DNA from: Prinsepia uniflora | Taxonomy: Eukaryota; Streptophyta; Magnoliopsida; Rosales; Rosaceae | Direction: 5' to 3' | Length of the DNA: 64,000 bases | Assembly (NCBI GenBank): GCA_032719365.1 | Contig: CM064875.1 | Location: 32,324,693 to 32,388,692 of the forward strand | Shown: positions 1 through 9,832 of the stretch, in pieces | Numbering within the stretch: the first letter of the stretch is position 1 | Layout of the letters: every line of letters begins with the position of its first letter | Made by a program: the position numbers and the translations under genes | The notes under the pieces: generated by a model | Told to the model about the DNA's origin: nothing | The model's database searches: none | Seen by the model: only the letters and a program-made list of their open reading frames with translations

Positions 1-106
1 TCATTCTAAGTTCCCGGACCCCTCGGGACCACCTAACCCTTGATTAACCTTACTAATCACACCTTAATCACTCTACTTATCCCAATTCTCGGGACGGGTT
101 GTTACA
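1..106 (-). repeat. 3' LTR of the gag-only element (first 106 nt in element sense)
   Basis: It matches 4691-4796 base for base on reading. It ends ...gggacgggttgttaca, the reverse complement of the TGTAACAACCCGTCCC start typical of this LTR family. The rest of this LTR lies before the window. Confidence 0.9.
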
Positions 107-529
107 ATCTACCCACCTAAAAAGAATTTCGTCCCCGAAATTCCACAGCTAGTTCCCGACACCTAACGTCTCCTACCCAGTAATCAACACTAGGTCAATA
201 ACAACCTCTCCTGGGTTTCCTGTCTATCATCTCCACCTTGGGTATTTCACTCCATCCCCAACTACCGTTACCACAGCCAACCCTAGCTATGTAACAACTA
301 CATGGTGTACGCAAGGGAAACTCTATGAACAGAAAACAAAGGTATTATACAATACCTCATATCACAGTACCCGACAGAAGTCATAGAGTACCTCCTCGTA
401 TACAACCACCCATCTCCCTCGGCTACTATTCCGGCCACAGTCGGACTAACTCCACAAAATCTTAAAGGCAAACTCTAGCTTGTGGGTTCTCTCCTTCAAT
501 AACCTCATATTGTTCAGTTATAGTCACTC
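107..529 (-). other. 3' non-coding tail with polypurine tract
   Basis: Directly inside the LTR the element-sense sequence ends with a purine-rich stretch (ttttaggtgggtagat, complement of 107-122). Before it is a short hairpin, AATTTCG-GGGA-CGAAATT, also found before the polypurine tract of the other family members here. No protein similarity is recognised in the remaining 400 bp. Confidence 0.65.
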
Positions 530-1633
530 CTAGACTCTACCCCGAAATCCAACAACCAAACCAACAGAACAACCAAAAGTAAAACAAGTACCTGTCTCCG
601 TATCTGGTGTCAACTGACCCTCCTGCTGAATCATCGAGAACACCCGGGCCTGAGATCCTGACGCTCTACCACGACCTCTCGAACTACTCGTGGCTGTGCC
701 ACCACCTCCCCTAGTGCCCGCTGTCCCTGATGCTGTACTCTGTCCGGACTCCGCTACTCCTCTGCCTACACCACCTTCCTGTGGCAACAGTGGACACTCA
801 CGTCGGAAGTGACCTCGCTCTCCGCAGTAGAAACACACATTCCAGCCTGGTCCACTGCTCGGTCTCCCTGTGGACGCTACCGATGTCGCACTCGCTTGCG
901 GAGTCGGCGGTACTCGATAACCCCAAAATCCTGAACTCTGGGCACTACCAGGCCTACCAAAACGATCATCGCCCGACGAGGACGATCCACCGAAATTACC
1001 TCTTTTCGGTGTCCGCTGACTCGAAACTCCAGGAATAGAAGGTTCCCGGCGTCGCACCGGTAAACTAGCCTCCACTCGCACTGCAGCATCCGACAAGTCT
1101 CGAAGGGTAGCAAAAGATCCATCTGTCATTACGGCTCGAATCTCACCGCGCAAACCCAACTCAAACCTACGGCACTTCTCGGCTTCAGTGGCCACAAAGG
1201 CAGGAGCAAACCGAGACAACATCTGAAACTTCCGTTCATACTCTGCCACGGTCATATTCCCTTGCTGGAGGTGCAGAAACTCCGCCTCCTTGGCATCCCG
1301 GAAAGAACGAGGATAATACTGCTCCAAAAACCGTTCCCTGAACGTCTCCCAGGTCACACTGTGAACATCCCAACCGGTCAACTCGAGGGTATACCACCAC
1401 TCGTACGCCGCACCATCTAGTAAAAAGGTAGCCAACAACACTCGCTCCCCCGGCGGACAATGCATCACTGCAAAAATCCGCTCAAGTCTAGTAATCCACC
1501 TCTGGGCTTCCTCAGGATCAGCCCCACCACTAAAAGTAGTAGCCCCGAGCCGCTGGGCTCGCTCAATCGTGGCACTCTCCGTCTCTCTGGCTACTTCTTC
1601 AGGTTGTGGAGAGGGTCTACGTCTCGGAGGCAT
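530..1633 (-). CDS. gag: retrotransposon Gag polyprotein, 367 aa, fused to a short novel tail
   Basis: This is a structural protein of a Ty3/gypsy element, expected to form cytoplasmic virus-like particles and bind element RNA. I chose the ATG that gives MPPRRRPSP, because the full-length relative starts in the same way; the open frame itself continues upstream into the LTR. Residues 60-160 are the Gag core (motifs EWWYTLE, FLEQYYPRSF, FELGLRGEIRA). A basic, Ser/Gly-rich linker leads to a CX2CX4HX4C zinc knuckle at 267-280 (CFYCGERGHFRREC). An RG-rich tail ends at ARVFSMIQQE. The frame is uninterrupted. Where the relative continues into protease, this copy leaves homology at about residue 349 and ends 18 residues later. 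Pol was therefore lost exactly at the gag-protease border. Confidence 0.85.
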   Translation of the reverse strand: MPPRRRPSPQPEEVARETESATIERAQRLGATTFSGGADPEEAQRWITRLERIFAVMHCPPGERVLLATFLLDGAAYEWWYTLELTGWDVHSVTWETFRERFLEQYYPRSFRDAKEAEFLHLQQGNMTVAEYERKFQMLSRFAPAFVATEAEKCRRFELGLRGEIRAVMTDGSFATLRDLSDAAVRVEASLPVRRREPSIPGVSSQRTPKRGNFGGSSSSGDDRFGRPGSAQSSGFWGYRVPPTPQASATSVASTGRPSSGPGWNVCFYCGERGHFRRECPLLPQEGGVGRGVAESGQSTASGTAGTRGGGGTATSSSRGRGRASGSQARVFSMIQQEGQLTPDTETGTCFTFGCSVGLVVGFRGRV

Positions 1634-1726
1634 CGTCAACCGCACACTGAAAGAGGCATAGAAGTAGTCAAACAACTGAAACACAACCTCACAAACCGAC
1701 AGACCCAACAAACTCGACAAACCTAT

Positions 1727-1738
1727 GCTCTGATACCA
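1727..1738 (-). other. primer-binding site (initiator Met-tRNA type)
   Basis: The complement reads TGGTATCAGAGC, the usual plant PBS matching the 3' end of initiator tRNA-Met. It lies two bases inside the LTR end. Confidence 0.9.
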
Positions 1739-1740
1739 AT

Positions 1741-4700
1741 TGTCAGGACCCACCCCGGTTTCACCCCGAAACCCGAGGTAAATCCCGCTCCCGTCTGACT
1801 CCCCGACGCAAAACTCAAGTACAACTCATTCGTATTCTAACCAGTCAAACGCAGGAGTAATTAGACACAAAGTCCCGAACGTAGAACATTTACAAAACAT
1901 AGTACGAACATACAAAGAAAATAACTCGGTAACTACACGCACACAGAAGCCTTTACTCTACTCTGGGAACCCTCATGTCACTTCTATGCCTCAGACTCTG
2001 CCTCGACGTCAAGACCCCGCGCTCGCTCCACAGCCTGGAGGGCAATTAAAACAGAAAATGTGAGTGGACCAGAAAGTACAAAAGGTCAAAAACCATTTTA
2101 TAAGAAAACCGAGTTAAACCCTCCGTTTTGAAACCACATGCATAACCAACAGTTATAAACACATTAATAAAATAATCATTATAAAACATCATAAGAAACA
2201 GAAACACTATAAAATACCATAAGAAACCATAACATGAGTATAAGAAACCGTATCAAAACCATAACCACCAAATCATCCTTTTCTCGATCAAACCTGCTGG
2301 ATCTATCCGAGTCTTTAAACTCCCGAGTCTTTAAACTCAATCCAGGCCTTAATCATATCCGAGTCTTTAAACTCCCGAGTCTTTAAACTCAAGGCCTACG
2401 GGGGAAAATCAATATATATCCGAGTCTTTAAACTCCCGAGTCTTTAAACTCAATCCGGGTCTTTAAACCCAATCCGGCCGGTCCCCCGTCACATATATCC
2501 GGGTCTTTAAACCCAATATCCAGATCCAGCAAATCCAATCCCAAAACCATTTGAAAACCATTTACCAAATCCTCATCCAAACCCGAATCCGAAATCACTG
2601 GTCTGATGCCCTTCCGGCGTTCAGAACCGTCATTCCGAACCCAAATCCGGAAAATATCTATTTTCATACCGAAACCACATGTAATCACAAATCATATTTC
2701 ATAACTCATTTATCATGATTTGAAAACCTTTATCGGTGGAAATCCCCAAATGTGGCATCAAAATCCGAAAACCAACATTTTCTCGAAAACCGTGCCAAAA
2801 CCGTCTTTTTCTCGAAAAACGTGCAAACACACAAAATCCTCACTTCATATTCAATAAACATAGATTCATAAGTAAAACCATAAAATACGTATATAAAAAC
2901 AGTTATGCATGCTCGAGTTTAAGAAAAGGGTCCACTCACAGTACTGAGCCCTACTCGCGTCCCGAACGTCCAGCCCGTTCCTCGGCTTCCTCGGGAAATC
3001 CCGATCCTGTCAAACACCGCCAAATTACGTTACGAACACGTCTACGAAGGTTCACCTAAATTCCCTCAAAATTCCCCGAATCGAAAACGTAATAACCCGA
3101 GACCTTAAACTTTCACCCTCGCGGAACTAAACTCAAACGACGTCCGATTAACCTGAAACCACTTCCAATGGACTCACCATGACTCCTAGACCAAAAACTA
3201 TGTTGACCGTTTTCCCCATCGCCGTCGCACGCGCCCCCACGCGCCGCCCAAAGTGGCTGCGCGTGGCCCCACGCGCCAGCTACAGTACACCTTCAACCTC
3301 ACGTCGACCCGGTTCAACACAGTAGGCTACAGCTGAACCGGCGTCAACGGTTCTCCGCTGTACCTGCACGATTTCCTTCCCTTTCTTCACCTAAAGCTTC
3401 GTCCAGTTCCAATATAACCATTCCACAGCTCCTCAGACCTCGACACCGCCTCAATCCCGTCGACTGAAGCTCGAAACCAGACGGCCAACAACCCCTGTTT
3501 CACGATCCAGCCACCCAGCTCACCACCCTTCACGGTGGCTTCACTAAACTCTGCCCTGAACCTCACTGAACCTAACCCAACTCGCCTAGACCTTCGACTC
3601 AACCCCAATCGTCACGACTAGCCGTTTGAACATCACGGCAAAACAGAGCATACAGGTACCCCCGTCGTGCTAACCTCCGCCGTGTACACCCCCGTCACGG
3701 CGGCCATCCTAGTCGACGCCTAGGACCCTCCTGAACCTCACCCTGACCTCCATTCCTCTCGACTCTAAGCCCAACCTCACAACCTTCAAATTGAGCAGCA
3801 CGGGAAAAACAGAGCAAAAGATCTCACCTTCGATTGCAGCTCCGCCGTGCGCACTGCCGCCTTCCACGGTGGTCGTTAGTCTCCCTGCAACCTCCTGCAG
3901 CTTCCCCTGCCTTGGTTTGAGTCACCTCACAGCGTAGCCACCACCTCGAACTCACGGCCTCCCTGTTTCCGTCAAAACTTCTCCGCACCTCCGCCGTGCC
4001 GCCGTGCACAATTACACCACCAAAACCCGATCAGCAACTCCCTTTCAATCTCCCGTTCCTCCCTCACTCACCAAAACTCGTCACCAGCCACGATCAGTCC
4101 TCAATTCCTCCTCACAAACTCACTCTGTTTCTCTGTGTTTGTCGAAGGACTGCACGGTTGCACCCCAATTATTTGGGCTGAGACCACACAGGATTCTCCC
4201 AGAATCCTCTACACACATGCCATGTGTCACCATCCACTCCACACACTCCCACATGGCCTAATCCCAGCCGTCCATTCCTTCTTCTGTGCACAAATCCCAA
4301 TGTGCCCCAATGACCAAAATACCCTTCTTTTTAACACATTTTTACGGTTTTACCGAAACTTCCTAGACCCGTAACTCTCGCCTCGTAAGTCCGATGAATA
4401 CGTGCCGCCTGTCATCGAACTCAGGACGACGAGATCTATCTAACGGTCTTAGGTCAACTTACCAAAACCCGATCGTATAAAAAGTCAACGTTTCCCCCCT
4501 AATTTCGCCAAATTACGGTTATGCCCTCAACATTCCGAACATCACAACTTCCTCCTCGGATGTCGGAATCGGGCGTGCCACCTGCCTACGGATTCGTAAC
4601 GTCCTCAACTACGTCCTGGTCACTGGTCAACTCCTATTTGACCACCCGAAATAAAAGTCAACATTTCTGCCCGACCCAGGGGCAAAATCGTCATTCTAAG

Positions 4701-4796
4701 TTCCCGGACCCCTCGGGACCACCTAACCCTTGATTAACCTTACTAATCACACCTTAATCACTCTACTTATCCCAATTCTCGGGACGGGTTGTTACA
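1741..4796 (-). repeat. 5' LTR of the gag-only element (3056 bp)
   Basis: On the plus strand it begins tgtcaggacccacccc next to the PBS and ends gggttgttaca. It shares its layout with the gypsy LTRs at 31436 and 38986. Shared parts are a GTGAGTGGAC box (2058-2069), an ATGCATGC-like box, a GAGTCTTTAAACTC array, a GTCCACTCACAG box (2930-2941), a GC-rich CACGCGCC/GCGCGTGG block (about 3229-3277) and two diverged copies of the W-box/ACGT regulatory module near 4360-4660. Confidence 0.9.
2309..2514 (-). repeat. hairpin array, GAGTCTTTAAACTC type (8 units)
   Basis: Eight copies of a 14-bp imperfect palindrome occur. Six read gagtctttaaactc and the last two gggtctttaaaccc. The A-T and G-C alternatives sit in both arms, so pairing is kept. 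Confidence 0.85.
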
Positions 4797-6185
4797 TAAG
4801 CCCTTATTGGCATTACATCACTCAGACATAATCAGTGTTATTCAGAACCATCCGATCACTATTGGATTCCATTCAACTCACCTCTAGCATCTCCCACTCA
4901 TCTGAGTGACCTCCACTGAGGTAGTGCGGCACACTCGCTAACACCCCAAAATTCAACATCTCATTCTATGATCGCATTCGGGTGTAACCGAGTCGAATTC
5001 AGAAGTCTCTGCTGGTACTGAGCGTCACTCATACACCTTTGTAACATCGTCACGACTGGCGAATCTCCATCGTCTCAGTCGTCATGGTAACATGAGCCTA
5101 TCCAGATTGATAAAACTCATCCACGTCCATCGATAGCAGCGTCTTTCACAACCACATGCAAACCGATCCCAGAAACACTCCGCTATCGAGACTTCGAACT
5201 CATGCGGTCAACTCACCGCAGGTACCAACCGCTCAACACGTAATATCCCCAATCGGTCCACAAGTACCACACTCTTGGTAACTTGTCCAATCAATCTCAA
5301 ACTAGAGTTATCACGAACCCAACTGTTCACTGCAGCACATCCATCTTGACTGATCCATCGCTCTTGACTCCGAAAAGTCGTCATACGAGGTTAACTGGTA
5401 CTCAACCAACTAGTAACCACTATCCAAGGATCTCATCCACTCGTAACCCTATGGCTTCCAGTTGCTAAGCCCCCAAGAACTTGGCCCTACTCAATGTCTA
5501 GCACTGCACAACAACTATATGCCACACTCACGGCACACCATGCTACACACTATATAGACCATAGCATCCTCTGCCAATCAAAATCCCTCTGGGATTCAAC
5601 ACACTGAAACATGGCATCTGATGCCAAATATGACATGACCCATCCCAATCCCTCGGGGATTAGTGCGGGATGACCCTGCTCCCGTCTGACACGAAGTGTC
5701 AAACAAGGGATATTTCCGACCTTTGCCCTCCCGGGCTATCAGAGTACGCCAGGATCCGGAGGAGGTATGTGATATCTCGGTCTCTGCTACGGTCCACATC
5801 CGATGTCAACCTGAAGGGCAGTCAAAACATTAAAAACTGTGAGTGGACAAAACAAAGAGTTATAAAAACATTTAATAAGACATTTGTACCCTCCACTAAA
5901 AAGCATGCATGCATTCGAAAACCATTTATCCAAAACAAACCATATGTGGGACTAAGCCCAAAGTAGATATAAACCAAGGTCGAAAGGACCACAATGAAAA
6001 CGACCATACGGGCCACAGCCCAAATCCATAAGGGACTCGGCCCCAAACCATAAAGAAACCAAGTACACGAGCCACTGCTCAAATCCTGTGCACACCACAT
6101 ATCATTTATCATATATACATATAAGTCACACAACCAATCCTGTCACGGTATCCAACGCTACGCGCGTGCTACCCGGGTCTCAATC

Positions 6186-6507
6186 TGTCAGGACCCGACC
6201 CTCTTCTGTCAGGTCCCGATTCATCTAGCACGATATTGTCCGCTTTGGGCCTCGCCCTCACGGTTTTGTTTTCGAGAGCTCACGGTGCAACTTCCCAGGG
6301 GGTCACCCATCATGGAATTGCACCAGCCTCAACTCGCTTAACTTTGGGGTTCCAATCCCCCCCAAAGCCACTGAGCTCCCAAAAGGCCTCATGCTAGATA
6401 AGTGTGTGCCTACACCTTTAAGGCACACCACCATCCTCTCCCAGACCATTCCCCCCTCGCAGGAATGTGGGATTGTTCACCGTTCCCTACAGGACACGGG
6501 TCTTACA
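6186..6507 (-). repeat. Cassandra 3' LTR (322 bp)
   Basis: In minus sense it starts TGTAAGACCCGTGTCC and ends GGGTCGGGTCCTGACA. The size fits the known Cassandra LTR range. Confidence 0.85.
6283..6400 (-). other. 5S-rRNA-like promoter region of Cassandra
   Basis: The minus strand contains AAGTTAAGCGAGTTGAGGC followed by GATGGGTGACCCCCTGGG and AAGTT. These match the A-box and C-box portions of plant 5S rRNA. This is established as the RNA polymerase III-type hallmark of Cassandra LTRs. It is not a functional 5S gene: the 5' third of 5S rRNA is not recognisable. Confidence 0.85.
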
Positions 6508-6851
6508 ATCCACCCCCCTTAGGGCCCAGCGTCCTCGCTGGCACACTTCCTGGTCAGGGTCTAGCTCTGATACCAAATTGTCAGGACCTGACAGAAGAGG
6601 GTCGGGTCCTGACACAATCCGAGTCTTCTCAAAGTCAAGGTCAATGTCCGCAGACCACTGACCCTACCCGAGGTAATAGTAACCATAGCCTTCCTGAGAG
6701 TAAGGAACCCAACTGGGGGGTGACTCCACTCAGTCGGTGCTCCGTGACTACTCCGGGGTCCACCCATGCCAACGACCCTCCCCAGAGGAGATAATAGAAG
6801 TAAAGGAAGGTATATGAACATATATATATATATATATACATAACACAATAT

Positions 6852-7033
6852 CCATGCCCGTTCCCCTGAACCGTCATGATCCATAATATTCATAACCAAG
6901 GTAACATGCCGGTTCCCATAAACCGTCATGTACCGTAATAACCAACAAGGGTTCATGCCGGTTCCCATAAACCGTCATGAACCATGATACCATAACAAGG
7001 GTTCATGCCGGTTCCCATAAACCGTCATGAACC
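6852..7033 (-). repeat. hairpin array, GGTTCATG...CATGAACC type
   Basis: Four diverged units of about 45-50 bp occur, each with outer arms GTTCATG/CATGAAC and inner arms CGGTT/AACCG. It is the minus-strand equivalent of the array at 27863-28097. Confidence 0.8.
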
Positions 7034-7740
7034 TGGGAATCCATTTAAGGTTCCCTAACTTGAAGTCAAAACCGTAAAGTGACTGGGTCTCGTGCCCTAA
7101 CATAGGACATCAGCTGGGCACCGTGCCCGGAATCTGAGGTCATATTCCCGAGACAAAACCAAATGGGTCTCATACCCGAGTTTATCCTTTTGAAATTCAA
7201 ATCCAGTTCATTTTAATAAATACAGAAATACAGACCCGTATAAGCACCATATAAGGCCGAAACCTCGAAATACGTGCTTATACGTAACCACATACAAATG
7301 CACCCATGGCATTACAAACAAGAATTTAAAACATATAATAAACATTTATGCATGCACCAATTTAGAAAACAAGGTCCACTCACAGACCGTCCAAGCTGCC
7401 GCCTCGATTTGCGTGCCATACGGCTCCTCGAGCCGATCACCGACACCGGGACTCCCAAACCTGTCCAAATCGTAATAGAAGGTTACTAACTACTTAATTA
7501 ACCTCCTACCAAAGCCCCGTAATTTTCCCGATTTTCTAACTATTTTTTAAAACCAAACCTAAACCTTCCGATGCCCCGAAACATATCGAGACGGTGTCCG
7601 ATTGACACGAAACCAGTCCCAAAATGTTCGTTACATCGAATAGATGATTTCGTATGTTGGAACCGTCCCCAGATTCCCTACCACGCGCCCTCACGCGACG
7701 CCTGAAGTGGCTGCGCGTGGGCTTCACGCGCCGCTACAAT

Positions 7741-8098
7741 ACCTGCTGACGTCATCGTTGACGTCAGCATGACGTCATCTGACAGCTGTCAGGTCTGACA
7801 TGTCAGACTCTGACAGGTGCCACGTGTCATGCTCCCATTGGTCCACGTCACTGTGCTGTCAGTGCCACGTGGCAGTCTGACATGTGCCACGTGTCATCAC
7901 GGCACTGTTCCACGTCAATGCCACGTGTCAGCCCCTGATTGGGCCACGTCACTGACATGTCAGTGCTGACTGTGCACTGACATGTGACACGTGTCGCACT
8001 CCTATTCGCCCATTTTCTGACATGTCAGCTGACATTGTCAGATCTGACAATGCTGACGTCATCCCTGACATGATGACGTCAGCAAGATGACGTCACCT
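7741..8098 (-). promoter_or_regulatory. dense ACGT-element cluster in LTR U3
   Basis: Within about 360 bp I count six TGACGTCA palindromes or close variants, five CACGTG G-box cores (four as GCCACGTG), several CCACGTCA sites and many CTGACATGTCAG-type palindromes. TGACGTCA and CACGTG are established binding cores for plant bZIP factors and CACGTG also for bHLH factors. That they drive this LTR is inference. Confidence 0.6.
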
Positions 8099-9832
8099 AT
8101 CATCTCTATCCTCCCGCGGGTCGACCCGAATACCAGTAACCGGGTCGCTGTGACCCGCGGCTTGACCCGGCCAGTTCTCCCTGCTCCGGCCACCATTTCT
8201 CCTCCCATTTGTCCCATTCTACTCGTCTCAACCTAACTTAGAGTTCTATGGGTTTAAAAACTAGAAAACGGGTCGAGGTAATTACCTGTGATGCCGAGAA
8301 GAGTCGCCCAGTTTTCGGCCGTCCGTCTGGGCTGCACCGCCGTCCTCAGCCGTTCCTTTTGATCCTATTAGCCTCCTCGAGTCCCCAAAAACCCAACCAA
8401 ATCATTAGTTTCGATCCAAGACCTATAAAACCCAAGTTTTGAATTTCAAACCCCATACCTACCTTTTCGGGTTTCCTCCCGCCGTGAGCCGCCGTGGCTC
8501 TGGCCGTCTCCGTCCAGTCCTTCCTCGTCTCACTCACACTATCACTCTGGTCTCAGTCACAGGTGCTGAGGGGATGTGTGTTGTGTGTTTTGAAGAAAAT
8601 GGAGAATATGGGTTAATGGGGGTTTTCAGGTTTTTGTGAGGGAAAAGGAAGAAAATGAAATGAAAATGGTGGTGGTGCCGTGGAAGAGAAGAGAGAAGGA
8701 GATGATGTGATTAGATGAGGGAATGAGAGATGGAGGGTGAGGATTTAAAGATAGAATTGAAATGGATGGCTAGGATTGAATTAGGTGTGGATTGGATTAT
8801 AAAATTAATTAAATAATATTAATTAATTATGTAGATCCACAAATTAGGGGTCTAAGCCAATGGGATGAGTGACACTTGTCACTCATTCATGGGGCCCACT
8901 AAAATATCCACCCAATCAGATTTCGCCAAATCGTCCCCGTCTCGAAGTTCGTGCATAGTGAAATCGAACTTCCGTGACCCATAACTCTCCCGTTTGAAGT
9001 CCGATTTCAGAGTGCCGCCTGCCTATGGATTCGTATCGTCTTTATCTACGTAACGGTCTTTGGCCCTCGGCCATCGGACCTCCCAGTCAAAAAGTCAACA
9101 TTTGACCTCATTTAACCAAAATTACCAAAATGCCCCTAACCTTCCGAACGTCATAACTTCCTCCGCGAACGTCGGAATTGAACGTGCCACCTGTCTATGA
9201 ACTCGTGACGTCACGAACTACGTCACGGTCATCGGTCAAAGTCCATTTGACTGCCCGATTGAAAAGTCAACGTTTTGCCACCACTAGGGGCAAAACGGTC
9301 ATTTCGCATCGTTCGTCTGATTTCGCCCAACTAATCTTTGATTAGCCTCACTAATCGTGATTAGTCACTAATCTAATCCTGGAATTTGGGACGGGTTGTT
9401 ACAAAATAAGATTAAACGTTCCTATTCCCAACAGTCTTCACTAGGGTCGCCCACGACCTCCACTGTACTCTATGACACAATCTTGAACCTGACATGACCG
9501 TCCAATGGTCCCGACTCTCAAAGTCGTCATACTAAGACAACTGGTCGACTAGGTCCCATCCACCAGTAACACTACGGCTCTAAGCCGTTGGATTCACATG
9601 AACATCGATCCTACTCAGGATCAAACCTCTCGAAAACAAGGCATCTTGTGCCAATTGAACCCTAAAACATCTCACCACGTGCCAAACATAACCTAACCAG
9701 GGTTCGATTCCACTGAATCCTCGTACTCTTACCCTAACTATCAGGTTGATGACGGGCTATTACCACTGCAGAGACATCACATCCAGCACATGTGCGTCAC
9801 TCTAAGAGAAAACTCACGCTCTGATACCAACT

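Larger units (their letters stand above)
1..4796 (-). mobile_element. gag-only, pol-deleted Ty3/gypsy (Tekay-like) LTR retrotransposon; left end outside window
   Basis: Reading right to left the order is 5' LTR (4796-1741), PBS, gag, a short non-coding tail, a polypurine tract and the start of the 3' LTR (106-1). The 106 bp of 3' LTR in the window look identical to the matching end of the 5' LTR, which suggests a fairly recent insertion. The internal region is only about 1.6 kb, against about 4.6 kb in the full-length relative at 31436-41835. Protease, RT, RNase H and integrase are absent. This is a non-autonomous derivative that keeps the cis signals and gag. The right flank (taagc, 4797-4801) is the expected target duplication, but its partner lies outside the window. 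Confidence 0.85.
6186..6614 (-). mobile_element. Cassandra TRIM retrotransposon with rearranged 5' LTR
   Basis: This 429-bp insertion is flanked by a perfect 5-bp TSD, caatc (6181-6185 and 6615-6619). The related LTR at 28308-28345 shows the site without it. In minus-strand sense it has a PBS (complement of 6564-6578, ATTTGGTATCAGAGC), a 71-bp internal region, a purine tract (complement of 6508-6524) and a 322-bp 3' LTR (6507-6186). The 5' LTR is reduced to 36 bp (6579-6614) and consists mostly of an inverted copy of the LTR's own 3' end. The element encodes no protein, as is normal for TRIMs, and needs enzymes supplied in trans. Confidence 0.9.
4797..9403 (-). mobile_element. partial minus-strand LARD-like element: internal fragment plus 5' LTR
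   Basis: The internal fragment 4797-5630 has no supported coding frame. It resembles the non-coding internal regions near 9404-9832 and 14550-14875 (shared phrases such as gtcgtcatac..ctggt and the run before the PBS). The PBS is decayed (gcatctgatgccaaa, 5614-5628). The LTR is 5631-9403. The left remainder was interrupted by the gag-only element and lies outside the window. Confidence 0.7.
5631..9403 (-). repeat. 5' LTR, about 3.34 kb plus a nested Cassandra
   Basis: It starts tgacatgacccatccc and ends gggacgggttgttaca. It is the same subfamily as the LTR at 25590-28843: both carry the GGTTCATGACGG...CCGGCATGAAC array, and the uninterrupted version of the Cassandra target site is at about 28308-28345. 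The complementary 12-mers are at 5837-5848 and 7374-7385. Confidence 0.85.

Noticed and set aside
6283..6400. 5S rRNA gene or pseudogene
   Set aside because: Only the A-box/C-box part resembles 5S rRNA, and it sits inside a TRIM LTR with PBS, PPT and TSD, so it is Cassandra.
6822..6840. Short (TA)n runs here and at 52805-52822
   Set aside because: Simple microsatellites of no special interest.
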